Origin: Burkholderiaceae bacterium 16
Lineage (GTDB): Bacteria > Pseudomonadota > Gammaproteobacteria > Burkholderiales > Burkholderiaceae
DNA: 54,601 nucleotides
Assembly: GCA_000955785.1 (NCBI GenBank)
Contig: JYOD01000119.1
Span: 1-54,601 of the forward strand
Reading direction: 5' to 3'
Of the stretch, positions 43,660-53,195 are shown piece after piece. The notes under the pieces are model-generated. The model had not been told where the DNA came from and did not search any database. It saw nothing but the letters and a program-made list of their open reading frames with translations. A program made the translations under genes and the position numbers. Numbering within the stretch: position 1 is the stretch's first letter; each line of letters opens with the position of its first letter.

Positions 43660-44630
43660 TGCTTTTCTATCCCGGCCTGCGCGCCGATGGCCACCATCTT
43701 CCCGGAATCGGACTTCATCTCCTGGAAGAATGCCTCGGGCGTGCCGGTCTCCACACTGAACCCCATGGCTTCGAGTTTGGCCTTTATCTCCGGATTCTCC
43801 ACGGCCTGCCTCAGCGCGCCGTTCAATCTGGCGACGACCGCATTCGGCGTACCCGTGGGTACCAGCATGCCGACATAGGGCTGGTCCTCGAAGCCCTTCA
43901 AGCCCAGTTCGGTGAGCGTGGGCACCTCGGGCAGCGCGGCAAGCCGCTTGCGCCCGAATACCGCCAGCGGTTTGGTGGTACCGCTGTCCAGGAAGGGCTT
44001 TTGCGCCGCCAGGGTGTCCATCAGCATGTCGACGCGGTTGCCGTTCAGGTCGTTCATCGCGGCCGGCACGCCCGCGTAAGGCACCTTCAAGGTGTCGATC
44101 CGCGCCAGCTTGTTGATCCGTGCGTAGTAGAACTCATAAGTGGACGCCGTCACCGCCATGGATGTGCTGCCAGGCTTCTTGCTCTCCATCGCCACGACCT
44201 GCTCGAACTTGTCCGCGGCAAACCCCTTGCGCGCCACCAGCACCAGGTTCAGGTTCACCGCCTTGCCGACCGGCGCCAGGTCCCTCTCGAAATCCACGGC
44301 CGGGTTCTTGTACATGGCCCGGGCCACCACCAGGGGCATCCCGCCCATCAGCACCGTGTAGCCGTCGGCCGGGCTGCTCGCCACGGATTGCGCGCCGATG
44401 GCGCCATTTGCGCCCGGTTTATTGACCACCATGACCGGCTGGCCCAGGGTCCCGCTCATGCGCTCGGCCAGGATCCGCGCCACGATGTCGTTGGCACCGC
44501 CCGATTGATAGACCACGACAAGTTTGATCGGCCGCTCGGGATAACCCACTGCCTTGGCATCGGCGTGGGCCGTACCGGACCACGGCAGCACGGCGGCGCA
44601 CAGGGTGGCCAGTGCTTTGGCAATACGCAT
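43656..44630 (-). CDS. Bug/TctC-type solute-binding protein (module d)
   Basis: A 324-residue receptor with a signal peptide ending near AHA-DA (about 24). The first ligand loop VVYQSGGANDIVARI differs from the standard PFxxGGxxD, and VNKPGANGAIG is the second mark; VPYAGVP stands in the second lobe. AGGAGGAGAC precedes the ATG. It is the first gene of the leftward unit and overlaps the acyl-CoA ligase start by four bases. Confidence 0.92.
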   Translation of the reverse strand: MRIAKALATLCAAVLPWSGTAHADAKAVGYPERPIKLVVVYQSGGANDIVARILAERMSGTLGQPVMVVNKPGANGAIGAQSVASSPADGYTVLMGGMPLVVARAMYKNPAVDFERDLAPVGKAVNLNLVLVARKGFAADKFEQVVAMESKKPGSTSMAVTASTYEFYYARINKLARIDTLKVPYAGVPAAMNDLNGNRVDMLMDTLAAQKPFLDSGTTKPLAVFGRKRLAALPEVPTLTELGLKGFEDQPYVGMLVPTGTPNAVVARLNGALRQAVENPEIKAKLEAMGFSVETGTPEAFFQEMKSDSGKMVAIGAQAGIEKQ

Positions 44631-44682
44631 GTCTCCTCCTTCGTCTCACGCGTCAGCTTGACGCTGGTTCTTTCTGATTTAT

Positions 44683-44693
44683 TGGTTGAACCA
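44683..44693. promoter_or_regulatory. TGGTTGAACCA, candidate FadR-type operator
   Basis: An 11-bp inverted repeat (TGGTT-G-AACCA) of the TGGTNNNACCA form used by FadR-like GntR proteins. It lies in the gap between the divergent GntR and Bug genes, 53 bases before the Bug start. Confidence 0.6.
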
Positions 44694-44804
44694 TTCTACA
44701 AATCGCCATAGCATTGAACATACTGGAAAACCCGGAAGGGAATCGGCAAGGGTTTCGCACCGCCGGCCTTCTACAATGCGGACTTCCTCCCGACGCCATC
44801 GAAT

Positions 44805-45572
44805 ATGACCAACGAGATTGACGCGCAAAGCCCCGCGACCCTGGCCGAAGCACCGGGCCCGCAGTTCAAGCCTGTCCAGGTACTGCGCGCGGCCGACGAC
44901 ATTGCGCGCCAGATCCGCCAGGAGATCACTTCCGGCCGCCTGCTGCCCGGGGCGAAACTGCCGGCGGAGCGCGCCCTGGCGGCGGAGCTGGGCGTTTCGC
45001 GCAACACCTTGCGCGAAGCGGTGCGCTCGCTGGAACAGGCCGGCCTGGTGCAACTCAAGAAGGGGGCTCACGGCGGCATCTTCATCACAGGCAACAATGG
45101 CGCGTCGGTCGCCATCGTGAGCGGCCTGCTCGACCTCTACCGCCTGGGCGGCATCGCGCCGCGGCACCTCACGCAAGCGCGCATCTGGGTGGAAGCCATT
45201 GTGATCCGGGAAGCCTGCCAGCGCGCCACGGCCAGTGACATCGCGGCCCTGAACGCCAATATCGACGCCGCGGTCGCGGCGGCCGAGTCAGGCGAGTTCG
45301 AGACAAAGGTCGCGCTTAACCACGAGTTCCATCGCATCCTGGCGCGCATGACCGACAACCCGATCATGATTGCCTTCATCAACGGCTTGATCGAGGTTCT
45401 GGTGGAGTTCGTGATCCGGATCGGGCCGCACGACACCAGCTACATCTTCCCTTCGCGCCGCCGCTTCATGGCGCATTTCGAACGGGGCGATGCGGAGGCG
45501 GCGGTACAGGAGATGACCAGCGTGCTGGAGCAGTTCCAGGAAGCGTATTTCCCGAAGGAAATGGGCGGCTGA
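44805..45572 (+). CDS. GntR-family regulator, FadR/FCD subfamily (module d)
   Basis: A 255-residue regulator. The winged helix is at about 25-90 (LPAERALAAELGVSRNTLREAVRSLEQAGL). The FCD domain follows, with metal-site residues in NHEFHRILARMTDN and FMAHFERGDAEAA. The start at 44805 lacks a strong ribosome site, but a TACAAT -10-like box lies 28 bases upstream, so the leader would be short. It is divergent from the Bug/acyl-CoA ligase unit and should control it through TGGTTGAACCA. Confidence 0.9.
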   Translation: MTNEIDAQSPATLAEAPGPQFKPVQVLRAADDIARQIRQEITSGRLLPGAKLPAERALAAELGVSRNTLREAVRSLEQAGLVQLKKGAHGGIFITGNNGASVAIVSGLLDLYRLGGIAPRHLTQARIWVEAIVIREACQRATASDIAALNANIDAAVAAAESGEFETKVALNHEFHRILARMTDNPIMIAFINGLIEVLVEFVIRIGPHDTSYIFPSRRRFMAHFERGDAEAAVQEMTSVLEQFQEAYFPKEMGG

Positions 45573-45593
45573 GGTACCGCCGGGCCGTTGCGG

Positions 45594-46610
45594 CTATGCC
45601 AGTCCCGAGCGCTCGGCCGCGGGGACTGGCGCCGCGCCCTTTCCGCGGCACCGTCGCCAGCCTGCCGGCGGCTGGCCGAATTCGCGCTTGAACGCCCTAT
45701 TGAAAGCCGCTTCCGACTCATAGCCGACGTGCTCCGCCACCGCGGCAACCGACTTGCCCCCGGTGAGGAGTTCCTGCGCCGCGATCTGCAGGCGCCAGTG
45801 CGCCAGATACTGCATCGGCGGTTGTCCCAGCAGGTCGGTGAAACGCTGCGCCAGCGCCGAGCGTGACAGCCCCGCGCTGCGCGCGAGTTCGTCCACGGTC
45901 CAGTCATGGGCGGGTTGCGCGTGCATCATCGATAACGCCCGTCCGACGAAGCGGTCGCGCACGCCGGCAAGCCATCCCTTCTTGTCCGCCGGCAATCCGT
46001 CGATACAGCGGCGCACCGCTTCGACAAAGAGCAGTTCCGACAACCTGGCAAGGACGATCTCGCTGCCGGCCCGCCAGTCCGCCGCCTCGGCCGTCGCGAA
46101 CTGCAGCGAAGAGTCCAGCCAGGCGGAGCGCGGATCGTTGCGCATATCGACCTTGAAGATGCGCGGCAGCGCCGAAATCAGAGGATTGCTCAAGAGGTCG
46201 TCGCAAGCCAGGAATCCGCACACGAGACGCGTGCCGGTTCCGCCGCCGCCGTATGACAGCCTCATCACCTGGCGTGGCGCCGTCTCCAGTTGCGTGGCCA
46301 GCAAAGGCCCCACCTGCGCCGGGGACAGGTCGAGGACGCTGGCCATGATGTGCGACTCGCCTTGCGGCACCACCAGCAGTTCGCCGGCAGTGAGATGAAT
46401 GGCAGACATGGGATCGTCCGCGAGGCGTGCCCAGCAGCTCCCTTCAGTGACCAAGTGGAACGACACGATACGCTCGGAGCGCGGCAGGAAGGCTTCGCAC
46501 AGCGCCGCATCCGCTTCGCCAAGCACGCACCACGGCGCGGTGAATTCTCCGTTGAGATAGACCGCACCGCTCAGGCGGACAACGCGAAGTACGTCGGAAA
46601 CGGCATCCAT
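45594..46610 (-). CDS. AraC-family regulator with cupin-type sensor domain
   Basis: A 338-residue protein. The N-terminal cupin_6-like sensor (about 5-200) starts with VLRVVRLSGAVYLNGEFTAPW and has GELLVVPQGESHIM. The C-terminal AraC DNA-binding domain is at about 230-320 (ELARSAGLSRSALAQRFTDLLGQPPMQYL, given in part). It converges with the GntR gene by only 21 bases and is divergent from the frameshifted GFA gene, so it may have regulated that gene and the methyltransferase after it. Confidence 0.92.
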   Translation of the reverse strand: MDAVSDVLRVVRLSGAVYLNGEFTAPWCVLGEADAALCEAFLPRSERIVSFHLVTEGSCWARLADDPMSAIHLTAGELLVVPQGESHIMASVLDLSPAQVGPLLATQLETAPRQVMRLSYGGGGTGTRLVCGFLACDDLLSNPLISALPRIFKVDMRNDPRSAWLDSSLQFATAEAADWRAGSEIVLARLSELLFVEAVRRCIDGLPADKKGWLAGVRDRFVGRALSMMHAQPAHDWTVDELARSAGLSRSALAQRFTDLLGQPPMQYLAHWRLQIAAQELLTGGKSVAAVAEHVGYESEAAFNRAFKREFGQPPAGWRRCRGKGAAPVPAAERSGLA

Positions 46611-46813
46611 GATCAGGGTCCGTCAATTGGGTCCGTCAATTCCGGCGTCCCGCGCAAGAACGCTGGACGCCTGGGCATTCATCGAGACAGGCAACGTGGA
46701 GATACTACACCCACGCCCATCCGCGACAACGCCTGTCTGGAGGGCTTTCGCATGGACACCGCCGGGCAACCCCGCACCGGCAGGACGAGTGCAATCCATC
46801 CAGGAGACGCGAT

Positions 46814-47247
46814 ATGAGCGATGAGAAAACCCATGAGGGCGCCTGCTTTTGCGGTGCGGTGCGGTTCACGGTCAGCGGCGAGCCCGCCGGCATGGGCTAT
46901 TGCCATTGCGAGTCCTGCCGGCGCTGGTCGGCAGGCCCCGTCAATGCGTTTACGCTATGGCATCCCGACGCGGCGCGTGTCATGCAGGCGCGGGCAATAT
47001 CGGCACGTACAACAAGACGCCGCACAGCTATCGCAAATGGTGCAAGACGTGCGGAGGCCACATCTTCACCGAGCATCCCGGCATGGGACTCACCGACGTG
47101 AACGCAGCAGTCATTCCCGGCTTTCCCTTCCGCCCCGGCATTCATGCGCACTATCAGGAAACGCACCTGCGCATCCAGGACGACTTGCCGAAAATGAAGG
47201 ACGTCCCCAAGGAAATGGGCGGCTCCGGCGTCGGCATGGCGGAGTAA
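46814..47247 (+). pseudogene. GFA-family (glutathione-dependent formaldehyde-activating-like) gene with a frameshift
   Basis: The first 57 or so codons read MSDEKTHEGACFCGAVRFTVSG and on to YCHCESCRRWSAG, the zinc-binding Cys motifs of GFA proteins. Between about 46980 and 47000 the coding frame switches: GAGNIGTYNKTP, KWCKTCGGHIF and the C-terminus continue in the next frame to 47247. Joined, the two parts give a full-length protein of about 144 residues with all Cys ligands. It is thus a recent one-base indel or a sequencing error, not an old decay. Confidence 0.85.
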
Positions 47248-47311
47248 CGCGCCCGGCACGGTAAGCCCAGGTTCCCTGAATCCCAATCGCAAGACCATAA
47301 GGAGAACTGCC

Positions 47312-48145
47312 ATGTCCGCAGTCCTTTCCAATCCCGCCCCCGTCATCGATCTCGCCGCGGTCAAGACCCGCCAGCAAGCCGCCTGGTCCGCTGGCAACTA
47401 CGCGGTCGTGGGCACCACGCTGCAGATCGTCGGCGAGAACCTGTGCGAGGCGCTCGACCTGCGCTCCGGCGCGCGCGTGCTCGACGTCGCCGCCGGCAAC
47501 GGCAATGCCACGCTGGCGGCCGCGCGCCGCTGGTGCGAAGTCACCTCCACCGACTATGTGCCAGCGCTGCTGGAAGCCGGCCGCGTGCGCGCACAGGCCG
47601 AGGGCCATACGATCAAATTCCAGGAAGCGGACGCCGAAAACCTCCCGTTTCCCGACGCGTCGTTCGACGTGGTGATGTCCACCTTTGGCGTGATGTTCAC
47701 CCCCAACCAGGAACAGGCCGCGAGCGAGCTTGCCCGCGTCTGCAAACCCCGCGGCAGAATCGGACTGGCCAACTGGACGCCAGAGAGCTTCATCGGGCAG
47801 GTGTTCAAGACGATCGGCAAGTACATTCCGCCCGCGCCGGGCGTCAAATCGCCCGCGTTGTGGGGCACGGCTGCGGCGCTCGATACCCTCTTCGGCGACA
47901 CCGCGCGCGCGATCCACACCGCTACCCGCGAGTTCACCTTCCGCTACCACTCGCCAGCGCACTTTCTTGAGATCTTCCGTACCTACTACGGGCCGATGAA
48001 CAAGGCGTTCGGTGCGCTCGACGCTGAAAGACAGGCTGCCTTTGAGCAGGATTTGCTGGCGTTGATAGGCAGCCGGAACCGCTCGGGGGATGGGACGCTG
48101 GTGCTGCCCAGCGAGTATCTTGAGGTGGTGATTGAACGGAAGTGA
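47312..48145 (+). CDS. class I SAM-dependent methyltransferase (UbiE/Methyltransf_11 type)
   Basis: A 277-residue enzyme. SAM motif I is VLDVAAGNGNATLAAA, followed by VTSTDYVPALLE (motif II), ADAENLPFPDASFDVVMS and LARVCKPRGRIGLANW, the classic order of the Methyltransf_11 group. A helical C-terminal part covers about 170-277. AAGGAGA precedes the ATG. It follows the broken GFA gene by 65 bases and may be co-transcribed with it. Its acceptor is unknown. Confidence 0.9.
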   Translation: MSAVLSNPAPVIDLAAVKTRQQAAWSAGNYAVVGTTLQIVGENLCEALDLRSGARVLDVAAGNGNATLAAARRWCEVTSTDYVPALLEAGRVRAQAEGHTIKFQEADAENLPFPDASFDVVMSTFGVMFTPNQEQAASELARVCKPRGRIGLANWTPESFIGQVFKTIGKYIPPAPGVKSPALWGTAAALDTLFGDTARAIHTATREFTFRYHSPAHFLEIFRTYYGPMNKAFGALDAERQAAFEQDLLALIGSRNRSGDGTLVLPSEYLEVVIERK

Positions 48146-48244
48146 GATCGCAAAACGAGGTCGCATCGTGAAGCGAAAGAGCCGCAACCTTGAGGCTGCG
48201 GCCCGGCGTGCCGGCAAGGCCGGCACGGATCTGCGCTACCGTCC

Positions 48245-50104
48245 CTACGCGCCGATCGGCTTGCCGTCCTTGTGGCGGACCACGATGGTCGAAGACCTGG
48301 CAGGCTTGCTGGCGTCCGGCCATTTGTCGGTGGGATGCTGGATGTTGATAAAGAACGTGGTCAGGTCCGGCGTGTACGCAATGCCGGTGATCTCGCATCC
48401 GTGCGGGCCAACCAGGAAACGTTTGCACTCGCGGGTGTCCTGGTCGACGTAGTGCATGGAGTTGGCACCGAAGATGTTGGTGGTGCTCGCGCCGGTGCCG
48501 GCGTCGGTCTGCACCCACAAGCGTCCCTTGGGATCCACGCGGATGCCGTCCGGGCTGGAGAAGGTGTTGCCGTTGATCGTGCCCTTCAGGTTATACGCGG
48601 CGATGGAGGGATCTCCCGCCAGCAGGAAGATCTCCCAGGTGAAGCTCGTGGCCAGCGGGGAATCGCCGGCTTCCTTCCATCGGATGATGTGCCCATGCGA
48701 GTTGTTCATGCGGGGGTTGGCCGCATCGGGCACCTTGCGGCCGCCGTTGTTGGTCAGCGTGCAGAACAGGGTTTTATCCGGCCCTACCGTGATCCACTCC
48801 GGCCGGTCCATCAGCGTGCCGCCAGCCACGCGCGCGGCAGCCTTGGTGTTGACCAGCACATCGGCCTGCGTGGTGAAATTGACAACCACCGGCGTCTGCG
48901 GGCCTTGCGTGGTATTGCCCGGATCGGTTGCGCCGGCCAGCAGGTTGTTCTTGCCCTGGGTCAGTTCGATCCATTGGCCGCCGCCGTCGGCATTGAACCT
49001 GGCGACATACAGCGTGCCCTCGTCGAGCAGGTTGAAATTGGCCTTGCGGTCGTTCGGATCGAAGGGTTTCGTGGGGACGAACTTGTAGATGCAGCCCGGC
49101 GTGCCGTCGTCGCCCATGTAGAACGCGACGCGATTGCCGGCGCCGGTCATGAACGCGGTGTTCTCGTGGTCGAAGCGGCCCATCGCGGTGCGCTTGGTCG
49201 GCGCGGCGAGCTGGTTCAGCGGATCGATCTCCACCACCCAGCCGTAGCCGATTTCCGGCTGGGTCGGGTCCAGGTAGTTGTCGGTGGTCTCCTCGCACGT
49301 CAGGTAAGTACCCCAGGGCGTATGGCCGCTCGAGCAATTGTTGAGCGTGCCGACCACGGTGGCGCCCACGGCGCCCGCGGCGGGCCCGCTGACCTTGTAC
49401 ACCGTGTTGCCCGTATAGCGCTTGTTGTAGGCGGAACCCTTCTTGACCTGCCACTTGCCGCCGGACAGCGCGATTTCGATGACCGACACGCCGACCGAGG
49501 ACAGGGCGATCTTCTTCTGTTCGGCCGTTGCGGTCGCGGCATTGTAGGTGCCGCCGGGGAACAGGATGGCCGCGTCGAGCGTCTCGTGGTTGATCGCCAG
49601 CAGGCCACCTTGCTGCGGGTCGACGCCCGGCAACGGGAAGAAGTGCATGCCGTCGTGGTTGCCACCGGCTTGCAACTCGGTCTCGGCCGACGTCTGGAAG
49701 GATCCGCTGTACCCCGGCGCACCGGCGACGACCGGGTCGCCGGCCGAGAACAGGACGTCGTAGGCGTAGTTGGCCGGCAACGTCACGGTGTCCGCTGTCA
49801 CCTTGTCCGCCACCGGGGTAAAGCCGATCTTGTAGTCGAGCGGCTGCGCTGGCGTCGGTGCCGGTGCCGGCGCGGGTGCCGGCGCGGGGGACGGCGTTGC
49901 TGCCGCGTCGTCGCCGCCGCCGCATGCAGCAAGCAGGCCGCTCGTGCCGAATACGGACAGCAGCGACATGCTCAGGCCACCGCGCAGCACGGTGCGCCGC
50001 GCCGGATTGGCGGCAACGATGTCTTCGAGCATCTGGCCCGGAACAGTGACTACGCCTTCGGCATCACGGCGCGGCGCGCGGGCCTTATCGGTAAGGTACG
50101 ACAT
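48245..50104 (-). CDS. PhoX-like phosphatase, Tat-exported
   Basis: A 619-residue protein. A twin-arginine leader (ARRTVLRGGLSMSLL, RR at 36-37) ends in LLAAC at 57-61. The Cys could make it a lipoprotein exported by Tat. A Pro/Ala linker (about 70-90) follows, then the PhoX-type beta-propeller domain with GGNHDGMHFFP, NHETLD, TCEETTDN and GRFDHENTAF segments typical of the metal site. PhoX enzymes are Ca2+/Fe-dependent alkaline phosphatases. The frame to 50161 is rejected because GAGAGGA lies before 50104. No Pho box was recognised. Confidence 0.87.
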   Translation of the reverse strand: MSYLTDKARAPRRDAEGVVTVPGQMLEDIVAANPARRTVLRGGLSMSLLSVFGTSGLLAACGGGDDAAATPSPAPAPAPAPAPTPAQPLDYKIGFTPVADKVTADTVTLPANYAYDVLFSAGDPVVAGAPGYSGSFQTSAETELQAGGNHDGMHFFPLPGVDPQQGGLLAINHETLDAAILFPGGTYNAATATAEQKKIALSSVGVSVIEIALSGGKWQVKKGSAYNKRYTGNTVYKVSGPAAGAVGATVVGTLNNCSSGHTPWGTYLTCEETTDNYLDPTQPEIGYGWVVEIDPLNQLAAPTKRTAMGRFDHENTAFMTGAGNRVAFYMGDDGTPGCIYKFVPTKPFDPNDRKANFNLLDEGTLYVARFNADGGGQWIELTQGKNNLLAGATDPGNTTQGPQTPVVVNFTTQADVLVNTKAAARVAGGTLMDRPEWITVGPDKTLFCTLTNNGGRKVPDAANPRMNNSHGHIIRWKEAGDSPLATSFTWEIFLLAGDPSIAAYNLKGTINGNTFSSPDGIRVDPKGRLWVQTDAGTGASTTNIFGANSMHYVDQDTRECKRFLVGPHGCEITGIAYTPDLTTFFINIQHPTDKWPDASKPARSSTIVVRHKDGKPIGA

Positions 50105-50294
50105 GCGTGGGGATCCTCTCGTCTGTGCGAAGCCGGCGAATCGGGGGATTTCGGTGCGCACGGGTTCGCGGTGCGCCGCCGATAGTAGAGGGGGAATATG
50201 ACGTTGGCGTTACTGGATGTACCAACAAAGAGTCATTAAGCGTGCGAAAGTGGCCGACTCATGCGAACATCTCCGGTTTTTGGGATCCCTGCCC

Positions 50295-52016
50295 ATGAAA
50301 CGCCCGACGCTGCTCGCCTCGCTCGCCCTCCTCTCGCTGGCCCTGGGCCAGCCAGCCATCGCCGACACGCTCAAGAAGCCCGACCTCGACACCCTCGTCG
50401 CGGCCGCGCAGGCGAAGCCGCCGGCGAATTTCAACGCTTTCCTGGATGAAGCGGTCAGGGCCAATCCCAAGCTGGCGGGCAGTGTCGCCGCGTATCGCAA
50501 GCAGGCCGTGCTGAGCGGCGACGACCTGACCAATATCGGCCGCCTGCTCGGCGTGTACAACCGGCTCCACAACCAGCGAGCCGTGATCTCCGCCATCGAG
50601 CGCATGGTGGCCTTGCGCACCGTGCGCGACGACAAGATTCCCCAGCACGAGAACCCCGCCATCGTCTCGTTCGGCAAGCTGGTGGAAGGCATGGCCAAGG
50701 ACTTCGGCCTGACCTTCCGCAACGCGGACAATCGCGTGTTCGAGGTCACGCTGCCGGGCCGGGGCAAGGAAGAATTCGGCTTGCTGACCCACGCCGACGT
50801 GGTGCCCGTGGTGGCGGACGAATGGGTGCTGGACGACGGCACCAGGCTCGACCCGTTCAAGGTCACGCGCGTTGGCGACTATCTCTACGGCCGCGGCACC
50901 ATCGATGACAAGGGCTCGATCGCCACGGTGCTGTACGCCATGAAGACCGTGAAGGAGAGCGGCCTGAAGCTCGACCGCACCATCCGCCTGATGATCGAGA
51001 CCACCGAGGAAACCGGCGGCGACGGCATGAAATACTACCGCGAGCACACCTCGCTGCCCGAGTACAACATCGTGCTCGACAGCAAATACCCCGCCGTGGT
51101 GGCCGAGAAGGGTTCCGGCAGCCTGAAGGTGTTCTTCCCCGTGCAGGCCACCGATGGCAAGACCACCGCCATCGTCGCCATGAGCGGCGCGGCGGCCGCC
51201 AACGCCGTGCCGCAGACCGCCAGCGCGCAGCTCAAGGGTGGCGATCTTGGCGCGGCCCGTGCGCGGCTTGAAGCGGCGCGCGCCGGCTTTATCGGAAAGT
51301 ACGCGGCGCAGGGCAAGTTCACGATCGATATCAGCCAGGGCGCCGACAGCGTGGACGTCAAGGTCACCGGTACTTCCGCCCATGGCTCGCGCCCCGAGGA
51401 AGGCGTGAACCCCCTGCCCCGCCTGACGCTGTTCCTGCAGGAATCCGGGATCGCGCTGGCCGACAACCACTACGCCAGGGCCGCAAAGTACCTCAACGAC
51501 CTGTACGGCACCGGCTACCTGGGCGAGAAAATGGGCGTGGCCTACAAGGACGATTTCATGGGGCCGCTCACGATGTCGCCCAACCTGGTCCGCGAGAAGG
51601 ACGGCCAGCTGGAAGTCACCGCCAACGTGCGCATGCCGCGCGGCAACACGCCGCAGGCGCTGTCCAGGGCGGTGGCCGACAAGATCAACGCCTGGGCCGG
51701 GGCCAACCATGAGAAGGTGACGATCAGCCACGAGCAAGGCGACTGGATGGCGCGCGACCCCAAGGGCGCGTGGCTGGCCACCCTGCTCAATATCTTCGGC
51801 GATACCACGGGGCTCGAATCCAAACCCGTGCCCACCGCCGGCAGCACCACGGCCAAGCTGATGCCGAACGCCATCAACTTCGGCCCGGCCATGCCCGGCA
51901 AGAAATACACCGCGCACAACGCCAAGGAGTACAAGGAAGTCTCCGACCTCGACCTGGATATGCAGATGTTTACCGAAATGCTGATCCGGATCGGCGACCT
52001 GAAGACGATGCAGTAG
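50295..52016 (+). CDS. exported M20-family metallopeptidase (dipeptidase-like)
   Basis: A 573-residue zinc peptidase with a signal peptide (MKRPTLLASLALLSLALG to IADT, about 1-24), so periplasmic. The M20 metal and catalytic residues are visible: THADVVPVV (His, Asp), GRGTIDDKGS (bridging Asp), ETTEETGGDG (catalytic Glu and metal Glu) and KYTAHNAKEY (last His). SAHGSRPEEG belongs to the dimerisation lid. The length fits the PepV/Sapep-like dipeptidases with inserts. The start at 50295 is chosen by the signal peptide; the longer frame to 50217 would bury it. Confidence 0.9.
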   Translation: MKRPTLLASLALLSLALGQPAIADTLKKPDLDTLVAAAQAKPPANFNAFLDEAVRANPKLAGSVAAYRKQAVLSGDDLTNIGRLLGVYNRLHNQRAVISAIERMVALRTVRDDKIPQHENPAIVSFGKLVEGMAKDFGLTFRNADNRVFEVTLPGRGKEEFGLLTHADVVPVVADEWVLDDGTRLDPFKVTRVGDYLYGRGTIDDKGSIATVLYAMKTVKESGLKLDRTIRLMIETTEETGGDGMKYYREHTSLPEYNIVLDSKYPAVVAEKGSGSLKVFFPVQATDGKTTAIVAMSGAAAANAVPQTASAQLKGGDLGAARARLEAARAGFIGKYAAQGKFTIDISQGADSVDVKVTGTSAHGSRPEEGVNPLPRLTLFLQESGIALADNHYARAAKYLNDLYGTGYLGEKMGVAYKDDFMGPLTMSPNLVREKDGQLEVTANVRMPRGNTPQALSRAVADKINAWAGANHEKVTISHEQGDWMARDPKGAWLATLLNIFGDTTGLESKPVPTAGSTTAKLMPNAINFGPAMPGKKYTAHNAKEYKEVSDLDLDMQMFTEMLIRIGDLKTMQ

Positions 52017-52362
52017 GGTGTGAAGCGGTTAGGCGGGAGGGAAGGCGTCAGGGGTAACGAGGCGTTTTCCACCCCCGCGTTTCATTCCCCCGCTTTCAAT
52101 TCCCGATAAACGCACTGATGCTGCGTGCCCCAACGATGGTGCCTGTTCGTAAAAGGCGTCGGCCTCAAAGCTCACCAATCCGTTCGAAAACGCCCAAGTC
52201 CAGATGCCGCGCGGCTCCTCGGGCTAAAGTCTCGCCGCTTTCTGCCGTTATTCCTCATCGGGAAACGCCCTGCTCCTCCGCCGGGCTGCCCGCACATCTG
52301 AACATAGCGCCGCTGGAATCGAGACGCAGCCCTCCTCGATTCTCATTTTGTTGAAGGATCCC
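52017..52362. other. 346-base intergenic region
   Basis: No gene seen. Frames here are short and lack ribosome sites. It should carry the promoter of the PilZ-protein gene; I recognise no clear hexamers. Confidence 0.5.
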
Positions 52363-53127
52363 GTGAGCCTCGAACCCGCCAATGCCAAGCGCCAGACCGC
52401 TAGCACGCAAGCGCCAGACGGTTTCCCCCCCGATGCCCGCCACCGGCTCACCCTTCCCATGCAGATCAGTGCCGTGCTGCTCGATCTTGCCTGGCTGAAG
52501 TGCGTTGTCAGGCTACGCTCGCGCGACGGCTACAGGATTGCCACCACATTGCTGAAGGTTGACCCCGTCGGCTGTACCTTCATCTTCGACGGATGCCGCA
52601 CAGAAGCAGAGCGGGATTTGTTGCTGACATCGGACGAGATTGCCGTCTCCGCGATGCTGCGCGATGTCAAGATCCGCTTCGTCATCAAAAGACCCTACCC
52701 CATCAGGTATCAGGGCGGCATGGCCTGCGCCGCGGCCTTCCCGGCCCAGCTCTACCATTTTGAACGCCGCCGCCACCCCCGCGCACGCCCGGACGCCGCC
52801 ATGGGCTATCGTTGCGAGCTGCGCACGCCCGATGACGAAGTTCTGAAGCTGGACATTGCCGACCTCTCGCTCTCCGGTGTCGGCCTTCGCACCAGGCTCG
52901 CGAATACCGATCCGTTTCCGGCAGGCACGATCTTGCAGAAATGCAGGCTGGACTTTCGCAACCAGGGCGAACTGGAGTTCGACCTGCAGGTGGTCGGGCA
53001 TGGCCTGGTGTGGAGCGACCAGCGCGCCATGCATCACATTGGCTGCACCTTTGTCTCCCTCGGCCCCGGCCAGCAGACCTTCATCCAGCGCCTGGTCTAC
53101 CACATCGAGCTCGCGGGACGCGAATGA
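52363..53127 (+). CDS. YcgR-like c-di-GMP-binding PilZ protein (flagellar brake type)
   Basis: A 254-residue cytosolic protein. I start at the GTG at 52363 with AAGGA 6 bases upstream; a TTG at 52348 is the only other in-frame option. The N-terminal YcgR domain covers about 28-130. The PilZ domain follows, with the c-di-GMP motif R136-RHP-R140 and D167-LSLS-G172. In YcgR proteins c-di-GMP binding slows the flagellar motor. No flagellar genes are nearby. It complements the diguanylate cyclase at 13.3 kb as a c-di-GMP reader in the same window. Confidence 0.88.
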   Translation: MSLEPANAKRQTASTQAPDGFPPDARHRLTLPMQISAVLLDLAWLKCVVRLRSRDGYRIATTLLKVDPVGCTFIFDGCRTEAERDLLLTSDEIAVSAMLRDVKIRFVIKRPYPIRYQGGMACAAAFPAQLYHFERRRHPRARPDAAMGYRCELRTPDDEVLKLDIADLSLSGVGLRTRLANTDPFPAGTILQKCRLDFRNQGELEFDLQVVGHGLVWSDQRAMHHIGCTFVSLGPGQQTFIQRLVYHIELAGRE

Positions 53128-53195
53128 CCGGGAAGCGGATGCCGGGGAGATATGTAGCGGATGACTGCTGCCGACGCCGAAGGACGGCAGTCAAT

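Noticed and set aside
48272..50185. 637-codon plus-strand frame opposite the PhoX-like gene
   Set aside because: Antisense shadow with no recognisable domain, while the minus-strand protein has a Tat leader and the PhoX motifs.
50259..51917. 552-codon minus-strand frame opposite the M20 peptidase
   Set aside because: Shadow frame rich in His, Gly and Arg; all M20 metal ligands are on the plus strand.
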